Below, in pieces: positions 53,748 to 63,804 of a stretch of 64,000 bases of DNA. The notes beneath the pieces are model-generated. The model had not been told where the DNA came from and made no database searches. It was given only the letters and a program-made list of their open reading frames with translations. Each line of letters starts with the position of its first letter. The first letter of the stretch is position 1. The translations under genes were made by a program, and so were the position numbers. Source of the stretch: Ditylenchus dipsaci (Eukaryota; Nematoda; Chromadorea; Rhabditida; Anguinidae); contig SADC01001278.1 in NCBI GenBank assembly GCA_004194705.1, forward strand, positions 983,428 through 1,047,427, in the 5' to 3' direction.

Positions 53748-56700
53748 TCACGGTATCCCTCTTCCTGGACTCTTGAATAAACTTGTATTTATAGGAAGAC
53801 CTAGGCCTCTATTTTTCAGTGCTTGCTGCATTCCGTTTTGGAATGTTTGAATATTAGCTCCTGCACTTTGAAAAGCTGTGCTAACCGGAGGTTGCACCAC
53901 TCCATAAGCTGCATTAGCACCGTTTTTCAAAGTTGATCCTTGGTTGTTGAAGAAATTTTTGGTACTTGACAAACCCCTGGACAGTCCAGAAGCAGCCGAA
54001 TTTTTACATTATTGGCTGCGGACACTGAAGAAGGAAAAGGTGGCATTGCAGGGCGTTTACATTGCTTAACAAATTGGTAGCTGCATTCTTAGTGGAGCTA
54101 GCGAGGTCTGACACATTTGGAGGGCTCAGGTTTCTGGGATCCAAGGAATTGCCTACAGACTTTGCACTTGCTGCTATGTTTGCAGCACTTGGAAGCACTG
54201 AATTTGCTGCGCTTATAAGTCCTGATCCTGCTGCCAGCACAGAATTTGCAGTGCCTCCTAAACTGTTAGGACTACCTGTCAAATTATTGATCAGGCCTGG
54301 ATTGATGTTTGGATTGAAGGGATCTTGGGTATTGAAGGCACAGCTGTTGATAAAGAAGGAATGGCCGAGCCAACTTTATTCAAGACATTCCCTACAGACT
54401 GCGCACCTGCTAGCAAGGTGCTGGCATCAGGAGCAAACGGAATAGCAGCAGCAACCAACGGACTAGCCGCATTAACAGCCGCAATAGCCGCACCAGCTGG
54501 CGGGAAAGCTGTGGCAACAATTGGAAGAGCCGCATTGACTATTGGCATAGCTGCCTTTACAACGTTTCCCAGTGAACTGGATGTCTGGCTATTTGGTGGT
54601 GCTCCTGGTGTTCCTCCTGACGAGATCTGGCCATTGGATACTGATACTGTTTGGTTAGGTGAAGTTATAGGGGGCACTATTGGATTGTTGCTGTTATTGG
54701 GTGTTGCCAAGGGATTAATTGTAAGCGCTGGAGTGCTGACATGCTGCTGACTTAATCCTTGATCAGCTGGTGTGAAATGTGGAGATGCGATGTTTGGATT
54801 GAGCGTTGGTAATGCAGTAGGTTGTGTTGATTGGGTAGCAGCAGTAAGATAGGTTTTGGGATCAATTGGTGTTGAAGGAAACTGCTGCAATTGAGCTGCT
54901 AAAAGCAACTTTTCAGCTGATACGGGCTCATGGGCGTAATAAGTTGGTGAGACATTAACAGAACCTAAATTTGGCCACATTTCTAAAACACACTAAAGGG
55001 GCTATCAAGACCAGTTGAGTTGGAAAAAGTGGCTTCGGTGGCGCAGTGTATAAGCGTTTGTGTTTTATGGCCCAAAATTGCGAGCAGATTCGATCCCACG
55101 TGGTGGCACTCTATTATTTTGGCTTGTTTGAACAATATCTAGGGGTAATTCGACTTTTAACATCAGATTCGGAACCAGCCACCCAAATTATGGCTAAAGT
55201 GAATCATATTCAGTCTACCCAAAATGATGTTTTTTTTGATATTTTAAAGCTTTTAACGTGTAGAAAACACGTTTTTAGGTATGGGAAGACCATTTTCAAT
55301 AATTTTTTTTGGTTAATTTTTTAAATTACAATTTTTTGGTTCTAACAGGCACCCTCAAAGGGGCGTGCCCACGCTAATAAGAGGTGGTGCCCGGGAATTC
55401 AATTTTTTTCCTACTCATTGAACTTATTTACGGATTTTTCATCTTGATTTCTAACAAAACAAACCTAAAATTAAATACTAGGCCATGTTTTGTTATAAAC
55501 CAAGTTGTAAAACCCGTACAAAAGTTCAATGATTAGAAAACAAAATTATGAAAAAAGAGAAAAAAAATCTTGTTAGCGTGAGCATGCCCCTTTAAAAAGA
55601 CTATAAGTTTTTCAAACCTCTATAGAAAAAAAATTAGTCTATACTAGATGAAGCCCTTTTCAAAGGCTATCGATTGATTTATTGGGTTCTTTTTTACGTT
55701 TGTCGTTTCGAAAAAAAATTCAGTGGTCAAAGTTACCCATCTGATTTTTAATGCCGTTATTCAGTAGCAGAAGCCAGAAAAAAATAGGTGTCAGAGAAAA
55801 ATAATTTTTTTAAATCTTTTGTGGATTTACTAAAAGAAAGGGGGGGGTAAACTTTTTGTGAAAAATCAATTGAGCGGATCAGATTTCCAGTCCGATGGGC
55901 TAAATCGTTCAGAATTCCACCCTGAACCATTCTCAACCACCTCTAACTATTCAAACACTTATTTAGGATAGTTAGATACTGGTTTGGAGCATTTTAGGGT
56001 GGTTACATTCTCAACCCTCTTAAACCATCCTAAGCATTGATTTAGGGGATTCAGATACTGGTTCGGATGGTTAAGGGTGGTTTAAGATGGTTGAGAATGG
56101 TTCAGAGTGGAATCCTGAGCAATTTAGCCCATCTGACTGGAAACCTGATCCGCTCAATCAATTTTTTACAAAAAAAGTTACCCCCCCCCTCTCTAGTAAA
56201 CCAAAAAAATTAACTTTCAGGAGGATTTGGCCACTCCGGGTGGGATTCTGAGCGATCCAAGTCATTTTTTGTCTATAAAATTTGAATTACTGCAAATTTA
56301 CTGCAGTATTAGACTAAAAATTTAAATTTGGTGTGGTGAATTCAAATTTGGTGGGGTAAATGAATAGTTTGGCGGGTTAAAACAATTTGAGCCAAAAAAA
56401 TTCTTTAGTTTGTCTTCCTAAGCAAGCCTAAAGTGAGCAAACAAAACCCAGGATGGGTTTCGGGCCGAATCAGTAAAGGGCTTACCGACACAAAAACCTA
56501 GAGTTGTAGAAATTCCCGGAAATATAGAAAACCCGGGAATATTCCCGGGAACATTGGGAATATTCCCGGGAATATTCCCAATATAGTGGAAAATACCGGG
56601 AAACCCGGGAATATTCCCAATGTTCCCGGGAATATTCCCATTGTACAACCCTACAAAAACCTTTATTTTCCCTATCAACATACCTTGCACAGTTTCTCCT

Positions 56701-57977
56701 TGCTTACTATTGTTATTGTGTGCCGTGGAAACATGAATTGGCTGGCTTATGGCTGCATGCACAGCTTCGAAAACAGGAAGTACGTTATGGCCCACAGTAA
56801 CAGTACGCAGAGGCTCTTTCATACCAAACATGGCACCCACATCCACTATTCCATTCACATCTATCATAGGACGAGAGGGCGGAAGAAGAGCTGGTTGCAA
56901 ACGTAAGGGATGGACAAACTGTAAAATAAAGTTATGAAAATTTTGTGAAATATTTTGTAGGGCATGAAATTAAGTCGTAATGGGTGTGCATTAGATATGA
57001 TTCAGTGCTTTCTGAGTGTACAGTGGGACACCCGAAAGACCGCCACCCCCTCAAGATCATCCCCGCCTAAGTTCGAACTCTCTTTTACCCAATTTTCTTA
57101 GGCTTTTGACAATTCTGTTTTTGCAGTCTGATCGCAAAACGATGGACTCGAATTGTAAAAAATGGAAGACTAAGGCTTAATTCCCTAACGACTATTGGCC
57201 TATCCTATAACCTATTTTCTGGTGGAAGTACAGCCAAAACGTTTTCTTAGCGCCATATTTGCGTTTATAGATGAAGTTATCGTCAAACATGCCAAAAATA
57301 AATGACTATAATGTATTAGTAATTAAACCTTATGCATTGCATGACGCGAATTACTCCGTGGGGATGTTACCTTTAAATTATGTTAAACATACCTCTTTAT
57401 TGTCTGTCCAATCAGAATCAGTCCTACCGCGATTTTTTTCCTCCACATCATAACGTTCTTCATCTATTTCGGCTGAAAATGTTGTATAATCCACGGGTTT
57501 GTCCAGTCCATCGTCAAATATATTTCGGTCTTTGCCCACTTTGACGTCTTCCTCGTCTACTTTGGGATCACTTAGGTATTGGGCATCAAACTTTTTTCTG
57601 TTAGCATCGGTAAAACCACTTTCTCGCTCATATCCATTGCGGACATTTCTAGCTAAACTGCTTTCTAGTGGTAATGATGCTGCAGGTACATACTTTCTAG
57701 TTTTATATGGAAGTGGTGTATACTTTATAGTTCTGTGGTATATAGGAGGTCTTGAAAGTATGAAACCAACAGTTTTCGGTATTTGGCTCTGTCGTGCCTT
57801 TAGTTTCGAAATAACTACAGGTTTTTTCTTGGGTTTTGTGCGAAAAAAAGACTTTAACTTTTGATGCCAGCTCAGTTTTGTCGGAGTACTGTCGCATTGG
57901 ACATGTCGGCTAGTTTGGTTGAGAAGTGTAATAAATAGCAGCAGTAAAGCTAGCATGCAAAATGTTAGGTTAACCAT
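53748..57977 (-). CDS. Secreted Ala/Ser/Pro-rich protein, about 685 residues
   Basis: Exon 1 57977-57393 (195 codons) begins MVNLTFCMLALLLLFITLLN, a strong signal peptide. A Lys/Arg-rich segment (SFFRTKPKKKPVVISKLKAR) and a Tyr/Pro block (PPIYHRTIKYTPLPY) come next, then an acidic stretch (DPKVDEEDVKVGKDRNIFDD). Exon 2 is 56918-56684 (RPMIDVNGIVDVGAMFGM). Exon 3, 54982-53748, is low complexity: PTALPTLNPNIAS, then AAAIPFAPDAST, NSVLAAGSGLISAANSVLP, and NQGSTLKNGANAAYG to a stop after GRGIP. Splice phases match. Exon 3 shows three one-base losses (near 54325-54350, 54050-54060 and the T5 run 54001-54005); its length stays a multiple of three only if all three are counted. No known domain. The composition suggests a structural or matrix protein; that is inference. 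Intron 2 holds several MITEs. Confidence 0.7.
55031..55108 (+). other. tRNA-derived (SINE-like) sequence
   Basis: GGCTTCGGTGGCGCAGTGTA carries an A box, and GAGCAGATTCGATCCCACG a B box about 45 nt later, with an approximate D-arm. The anticodon arm is poor, so this is a tRNA pseudogene or SINE head rather than a functional tRNA. Confidence 0.4.
55364..55595. mobile_element. Palindromic TTAA-family element, GGGGCGTGCCCACGC ends
   Basis: AAAGGGGCGTGCCCACGCTA and TTAGCGTGAGCATGCCCCTT at the borders. The left TTAA has mutated. A better preserved copy is at 58833-59071. Confidence 0.65.
55836..56395. mobile_element. Second copy of the inner palindrome of the 32262 nest
   Basis: Shares GAGCGGATCAGAATTCCAG-type arms, GGATGGTTTAGGGTGGTTTA and the CAAATTTGGTGGGGTAAA tail with 33252-33835. 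Long G and C runs lie at the arm tips (55841, 56181). Intron 2 of the secreted Ala-rich gene. Confidence 0.7.
56499..56653. mobile_element. hAT-type MITE with GGGAATATTCCC repeats (second copy)
   Basis: 155 bp, starting TAGAGTTGTAGAAATTCCCG and ending TTGTACAACCCTA, flanked by a perfect 8-bp duplication CAAAAACC (56491-56498, 56654-56661). Inverted relative to 1383-1501 and with more internal CCCGGGAATATTCC units. It lies 30 bp from the splice donor of exon 2 of the Ala-rich gene. Confidence 0.88.
57018..57140. mobile_element. Single arm of a CAGTC-type palindrome
   Basis: TACAGTGGGACACCCGAAAG, then CCCCTCAAGATCATCCCCGC and TTTTGCAGTCTGATCGCAAA, match one arm of the 19583/61567 body. The other arm is absent. 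Confidence 0.5.
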
Positions 57978-57984
57978 GCATTAT

Positions 57985-58630
57985 CTGCTTCAATTACAGT
58001 CACTTGTTTGAAGAAATAATACCTCTTCACATAGATCTAAAAGAGTCGAAAATTTAAAAATTAAAAGGAAATTTTTTGGCGCTGAAGCTGCCTAATTTGT
58101 TTAATTTTGTAGGTATGGGTGAAATGGTAGAAGAGGGAGGATAATTAAAGACTGGCAAATAATTTTAACTCCACATCGGAAGTGGGTAACAATTAAGTAA
58201 GCACGATATATTGTAACAAAGAACAAATTACGCAATAAATCGTGAAGCTTCCTGAGAATGACGCAAAAATGCTAAAACTGTCGAGCTCCCCCTTAGAATC
58301 ACCAAGAAAAAATAAAAAAATTGATGAGCCTCGTCTATTCAGCCATCCCTTATTTTGGAGTACTTTGAAGTCTTGTTCGGACCATACAGGCTTGCATCCC
58401 TATTTTCTATGCTGCGTGCAAGCAAGCTGTAGGCTGCATGTATATGTGAGCACCTAGAGATGTGTGAGAGTGGTTGGTATAAAACGAAGAACACATGCAT
58501 GTCATAGAAAGACACTTGTCCACACAATTTATTGATTTTGAAAAAAATCGAGATTTTTCAAGTTTTTTGCATGAAATCATTGCTTTTTTAACGTTATATT
58601 TTATGAACTTTTTTTGAAGTGTTGGAAAAA
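57985..58630. other. Upstream region of the secreted Ala-rich gene
   Basis: AT-rich, no element ends recognised. Presumed to include the promoter of the minus-strand gene. A short GCAAGCAAGC/TGCATGTATATG-containing stretch at 58415-58445 has no assignable role. Confidence 0.35.
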
Positions 58631-58636
58631 CGGCTT

Positions 58637-58836
58637 TTAAAGGACCATAGCCGTCGCTGACAACGGGAATTTCAAATGTTTGAATTCGCGCGGGACAGTT
58701 CTCTTTCATCTGGCACTGTACTCTTTTGAGTCATTCGAAGCAAGTCAAAAGAGTACAGTGCGAGACGAAAGAGAACTGTCCCGCGTGAATTCAAAATTTG
58801 GAATTCTCGTTGTCAGCGACGGCTATGGTCCTTTAA
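58637..58836. mobile_element. Palindromic TTAA-family element
   Basis: TTAAAGGACCATAGCCGTCG / CGACGGCTATGGTCCTTTAA, with GAATTCGCGCGGGACAGTTC in the left arm. Its right TTAA (58833-58836) is at the same time the left TTAA of the next element. Confidence 0.8.
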
Positions 58837-59071
58837 AGGGGCATGCCACGCTAATAAGAGGTGGTGCCCGGGGATTCAAAATTTTTTCCTAATCTTTGAA
58901 CTTCTGTACGAATTTTTCAACTTGGTTTCTAACAAAACAAGGCCTAGAATTCAATTTTAGGTATGGTCTTGTTAGAAACCAAGTTGAAAAATCCGTACAG
59001 AACTTCAATGATTAGTAAAAAATTTGAATTCCCGGGCACCACCTCTTATTAGCGTGGTCATACTCCTTTAA
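58833..59071. mobile_element. Palindromic TTAA-family element, GGGGCATGCCACGC ends
   Basis: TTAAAGGGGCATGCCACGCT and AGCGTGGTCATACTCCTTTAA; near-perfect inverted arms with TAATAAGAGGTGGTGCCC. Relative of 55364-55595. Confidence 0.8.
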
Positions 59072-59501
59072 AGAGGGGGGGGGGATAAAAAAGTCGATGT
59101 CAAAAAGTAGCCGAACACAGTCATTTTATCACAACTTTTTTGATCCCGAAAATTTTTGACTGGATTTTAATGCGAGTTTCAATTTGAATCTAAGGTTTAA
59201 GTTGGGATCAAGTGAGTTGTGTCAAATGAGTACGAACCATGAAAATAGTTCCTTGTTTCAATAAATTCTCGATATTTGATCGCCAGACTAAAATAAGTTT
59301 AATTTTTAAAATGCACTCTGTATTCAGGTGTTTGAAATGTTAATACAAAATTTATCACAATAGCAAATACGTTTAAAACCTCTAAACAATGCATTTTAAT
59401 ACATTCGTTCCTAAATAATCCAACGTTTTGTAAACCTTTTGCATCAGAGTTTACAACAAAAAAAATAAAGAGATACAGTCGCCTTTTAACCTTCAAACTC
59501 C

Positions 59502-59754
59502 TACCGTATTTCCTGTAATAAGGCGGCACTCTCTAATAAGGCGGCACACCCACTTTGAGGGTCTATATCTCGGAGCAGAGTAAATATTTTGCTTATCTGT
59601 TTGATGCGTTTTTTTAACTCCCACGAGCTCTACCGATTCCAATTTTTTGATTTTGGTTGAGCACCCAAAAATCTCGAGATTGAATTCGATTTTTTTGGAT
59701 TTTCGGGGGTTAGAAAAATAAGGCGGCATGCCGCCTTATTACAGGAATACGGTA
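59502..59754. mobile_element. TACCGTATTTCC palindromic MITE, AAGGCGGCA motif
   Basis: TACCGTATTTCCTGTAATAA / TTATTACAGGAATACGGTA. The unit TAATAAGGCGGCA is reiterated at both ends and forms the hairpin AAGGCGGCATGCCGCCTT at the right. Confidence 0.8.
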
Positions 59755-59809
59755 ATTGGGTTTTTTCGACCTATCTAATTTTTTTAATAGTGCCTTTATT
59801 ATTTATTTT

Positions 59810-60708
59810 TAGAGCTGGAAACGGGACGGGATCCCGATCCCGCCCGATCGATTTTTGGGCAAAAATCCCGTCCCGAAATCCCGCCCGATCATTTTCCGAA
59901 ATCCCGATCCCGAAATACGTCGAATCCCGACAGAAATGTATCAAATAAAAAAACATACATTTGAAGCTTTTTTTTTTGCAAAATTGATTCTTTTGATCTC
60001 TCTCCGATATCATTTTTACTTGATTTTTATAGCTATAAGCGTTATCTGGAGTATCGGACTTTTCGAGAAACTGTCGGCGTTTGAAGACAAATGCGGAATG
60101 TGCCAAAAATCAATCAAAATGTCTGATGGCAGCACAAAACGGCTTTTCGTTCACGCAAAATCATACGATGAATTTGCTGAATAAACTCAGAGATCTGCAA
60201 GAAAAGCAAGAGGCTCAGAAGAACTCTATGCACCAGTCTTTAAAGATTTGGCCGAAAGGTGTTATTACTTGTTCAAAGATGCGTTATATTTTCTAAGATT
60301 CTTTTGATTTGTAGGAAAACTCTCTTCGTTGGACAAAAAAGTGATTCATCACATAGCTTGTGCTAAACTTCCTTCGCCAGTGTTGACCAGCCGACATTTT
60401 AGCGAAATGTTAATTTTTTTGAACAAAGCTTTGCCGTTGATAAATCATTAATAATAATAATTTATTGTTATTGAATTATGTCGATTATGTGAAGCGTAGC
60501 CATATAAGGTGTTTACTGAAGGTGTATTTGTAATCATAGAGCAATGTTTGAGGGTAATTTCTTGAAAATAACAAAAAAAGGAAAAATCCCGAAATTTGAA
60601 CGGGATACCGACGGGTCCCAAAATTTTCAGCGATAATCCCGATCCCGAAAATTTTTTGGCTGAAAATCCCATCCCGAAATCCCGCCCGAACGCTAGATTC
60701 CAGCTTTA
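59810..60708. mobile_element. 899-bp hAT element with CCCGATCCCG terminal arrays
   Basis: Ends TAGAGCTGGAAAC and GATTCCAGCTTTA (inverted, imperfect), flanked by a perfect 8-bp duplication TTTATTTT (59802-59809, 60709-60716). Both subterminal zones (59822-59930 and 60592-60690) consist of CCCGAAATCCCGATCCCG-type repeats. The centre holds a broken hAT transposase fragment. Confidence 0.88.
60075..60445 (+). pseudogene. hAT transposase fragment with BED-type finger
   Basis: FEDKCGMCQKSIKMSDGSTK (CxxC and GSTxxL of a BED finger) is followed, after frame changes and a likely small intron or deletion, by KLRDLQEKQEAQKNSMHQSL. Then comes LDKKVIHHIACAKLPSPVLT with SRHFSEML, which resembles the helical block before the hAT catalytic core. 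The DDE catalytic domain is missing. Confidence 0.65.
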
Positions 60709-61002
60709 TTTATTTTTAATTTTCGTTATCAGTAAAGTGATACCTCATTTGAAAGCTTGTTTATTGCTGTGTTAGCAGTGTGTTTTTTCCAAACAAAACC
60801 TTAGCATCAATGATTGGAAGTTAAAATCCGTAACTCACTCTTTTTCATTGATGAGAAAGCAAAAATCAAAACAGTTTTTTTGCATTATATTAGCCTTTTT
60901 GTGGTACCTCTCTGCGTCAAAAGTATCAAGGTTTGCCTTCGTAAACAGCCAGAATCGGCTCTTCTTTAAAGTCATTAAATTTTACGAGTATTTTTAAATG
61001 CT

Positions 61003-61199
61003 TTAAAGGACCATGGTTTTTGAGCGAAGTGCATGTGCGAAATTTGAATTGGCGGGGGACACTTCTCTTTCGTCTAATGCTGTACTCTTTCTAGTCATTC
61101 GAAACGACTCGAAAGAGTACACTAATAGACGAAAGAAAAGTGTCCCCCGCCAATTCAAATCTTGCGTGTGTCGCTGCGCGCAAAACCACGGTCCTTTAA
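61003..61199. mobile_element. Palindromic TTAA-family element
   Basis: TTAAAGGACCATGGTTTTTG and complement, same family as 21730 and 43694, with TTTGAATTGGCGGGGGACAC. Arms differ at a few positions only. Confidence 0.8.
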
Positions 61200-61566
61200 A
61201 ACCTACTTTTAGTGTGAAGAAAAAATATAAATGCACAGATGGAAAGAACATTAAAAAGTGAAATATAAAGAAAAAAATCAAAAACAATGATTGTGTTGCA
61301 GTTTATTGAAAAAAACACAAAGTTTGCTCTGCTGTTAAAGGGGCATGCTCGCGCCCGATGCAATAATTCTTGCAATTCAAATGCGCGGGTACCAGGCACG
61401 CCAGAGATTTGAATTTCAAAATCGTTTTTGAAATCATTTTGAGAGTTTTATTTTGGTCCGTTGATATTTCGCTTGCTTTTTTCTCGGTGTTACCATAGGA
61501 ACTGTCCCACTGACTGTAATGGCTGGAGTCATTAAAGTCTAAAGCTGTTAGTTTTTTTATTGTTAC

Positions 61567-62003
61567 TACAGTCAAACCTCTATATAACGGCCCCCCCCTA
61601 AAAGTTCGTTCCCACCTTGGGTCCGACACTTTTTTTAGCTCGATTTCAAAGCTTTTTTTAAATTCTGTTTTGACAGTCTGGTCGCAAATATCGCAAGGAT
61701 TCCGATTTTGCCGATCGTTTTTCAATATTTGAATAATTTTACTATTAAAAAATACAAAACCTCTATATAACGGCCCTCTAAAAAAAATTAGAGGGCCGTT
61801 ATATAGAGTTTTGTATTTTTTAAAAGTAAAATTATTCAAATATTGAAAAACGATCGGCAAAATCGGAATCCTTGCGATATTTGCGACCAGACTGTCAAAA
61901 CAGAATTTAAAAAAAGCTTTGAAAATCGAGCTAAAAAAAGTGTCGGACCCAAGGTGGGAACGAACTTTTAGGGGGGGGGCCGTTATATAGAGGTTTGACT
62001 GTA
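61567..62003. mobile_element. Full-length palindromic MITE, CAGTCAAACCTCTATATAACG ends
   Basis: 437 bp, TA-bounded. The end motif CTCTATATAACGGCCC recurs at the centre. The body is shared with 19583-20009 (GGGTCCGACACTTTTTTTA, GATTTTGCCGATCGTTTTTC). Arms are near-identical. Confidence 0.85.
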
Positions 62004-62647
62004 TTTTTACAATGAGTGATTCTTACAAACTTTCACCCTCTACTCGGTAGATGAGAATACGCCATCTTGCATTAGATAAGTTTTTATCATATTTTCTGCT
62101 GTATTATGCTTTTTTCCTCTTGTGAATTTTAGATGTTTGCAAAAGGTTCTAGAAGAACAAGCTGTCAAGCGAAATCGATCCTGCATGCAGATCTCGGTGA
62201 GGTTTCTACGTGTGCGGAGGTATGTTTTTCTGTTGTTACTCTGCGTGCAATCGGTAATACTTACTGATTTTTTAGGCTCTACTTACATAACTGAGTACTC
62301 GAATACCTTTATTAGATAAGTTACTCTTATATTTCGGCCGTCTATTGCTTTTCTTGTCTTATTTGTTTTAGGTGCGTTCGAATGGATGAACAAGAGAAGA
62401 AAAAAGGGAAACCAAGTCAAATTCTATCCGATCAAAATCCTGATTTGTATATCCTTTGCATTGATTAAATTTTTGCATCAATAAATTGTGAGAGTTTCCA
62501 TTGCGCTTCATCCTTCTGATTATCTTGGTCATTGGAGCTAAATTCATGGCTTTTGTTTTATCATGTTCGCTGCAACAGTGATCATTTAATACTCCCCAAC
62601 ATGTGCCAGACATCAAGGCTGAGTGTCTAGCTTTTTCTGCTTCTAAG

Positions 62648-62790
62648 TACAATCGACTCCCTCTATAACGGACCAATTTTCGGTTGGTTGTATTTGCCTA
62701 ACAAAAACCTAACCTCTGTATAATAAAATTGTAAACCCAACCTCTATATAACGAAACCTCCGCTGTAACGGAGTCTCTCTATAGTGTCTC
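62648..62790. mobile_element. Decayed CAGTC-type MITE, CTCTATAACGG motif
   Basis: TACAATCGACTCCCTCTATA with several copies of CCTCTATATAACGA. The right end is CTCTCTATAGTG without CTGTA. Related to 61567. Confidence 0.45.
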
Positions 62791-62821
62791 CAGTAGCTGT
62801 GTTTTTAGGCCTAGAAAAAGT

Positions 62822-62881
62822 GCGATCCCTCAAAATTCTTCTTGGAAGTCAGTGCTCTAACCAGTTGAGCTATAGGGTCGC
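62822..62881 (-). tRNA. tRNA pseudogene (5' half)
   Basis: On the minus strand GCGACCCTATAGCTCAACTG begins a tRNA with an intact D-arm/A box (TAGCTCAACTGGTTAGAGC) and anticodon-stem start ACTGACTTCCAA. The 3' part is replaced by GAAGAATTTTGAGGGATCGC, with no T-arm. The two ends can still pair as an acceptor stem. Non-functional as read. Confidence 0.5.
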
Positions 62882-63149
62882 CTGACCATTTTTCTTGTTA
62901 TCTTCCTGTTTTCCTACCGGGACGTTTTCGGTTTCACCACCTAGGAAATCAGTCTACAGTCGACAGTCATTCATAGAAAAACTTCAGAACACACTCAAAA
63001 CTTACGTTTTCTATTGAGAAACAGGACAGACCATATCTCAGCGCTAATAACCGACAATATCATTTTTTTGTATTCTTGTAATATATGGTTGCGGTAAAAG
63101 CGAAGAAAACGTTATGAGCTGAGGAGCCTGAAATCGAATTACAAAAAGG

Positions 63150-63312
63150 TTACAGTCAACCCTCGATAAACCGGCTATCCGATAAACTGACACCCACCAC
63201 GAACTGGCACTCTAAAGGAGCCCAATTTGGTCGTCAGCAAAGAATAAGAACAACATAACCCGTCGAAAAACTCGGTCCCGGGAAATGCCGGTTTATACAG
63301 GGTTGAGGGTAC
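63150..63312. mobile_element. Decayed CAGTC-type MITE, CCGGTTTAT motif
   Basis: TACAGTCAACCCTCGATAAA and TGCCGGTTTATACAGGGTTGAGGGTAC at the borders, with CGATAAACTGACACCC inside. It lies in the spacer of the 62060-63765 inverted duplication. Confidence 0.55.
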
Positions 63313-63804
63313 AATAACCTGCTAGAACTACGAATAAAGCAAGTTTTACTTGGCAACATTTTATGTCAACGCATACTACAGAAAAACGAGTATGCTGCAG
63401 AGAATTATTTCATCTCTTGCTCTTCTTCTTGTTCATCCGTTTCAAACGCACCTAAAACAAATAAGACAAGAAAAGCAATAGACGGCCGAAAATTAAGAGT
63501 AACTTATCTAATAAAGGTACTCGAGTACTCAGTTATGTAAGTAGAGCCTAAAAATCAGTAAGTATTACGATTGCACGCAGAGTAACAACAGAAAACATAC
63601 CTCGCACACGTAGAAACCTCACCGAGATCTGCATGCAGGATCGATTCGCTTGACAGGTTGTTCTTCTTAAACCTTTTGCAAACATCTAAAATTCACAAGA
63701 GGAAAAAAGCATAATACGGCAGAAAATATGATAAAAACTTATCTAATGCAAGATGAGCATCTACATATAGTATTTTGATAGGATTCTCTGTCATCAATTT
63801 TATG

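Larger units (their letters stand above)
62060..63765. repeat. Inverted duplication with exon-like content
   Basis: 62060-62402 (+) and 63404-63765 (-) are about 340-bp inverted copies with scattered differences. Each contains acceptor-like TTTTAG, an open stretch reading CLQKVLEEQAVKRNRSCMQI (disrupted in the right copy), a GTGAGG donor, and TTGTTTTAG followed by TGCGTTCGAATGGATGAACA or its close variant. They may be exons of a duplicated small gene or the arms of a large foldback; the protein is unknown. Confidence 0.5.

Noticed and set aside
54062..54750. 127- and 141-codon + strand frames
   Set aside because: Antisense shadows of the Ala/Ser-rich minus-strand exon, which has a signal-peptide exon and matching splice phases upstream.
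57499..57864. 121-codon + strand frame
   Set aside because: Antisense of exon 1 of the secreted Ala-rich gene.
62368..62676. 102-codon minus-strand frame
   Set aside because: Overlaps the arm of an inverted duplication, starts in a CAGTC-type MITE, and has no splice or domain support.
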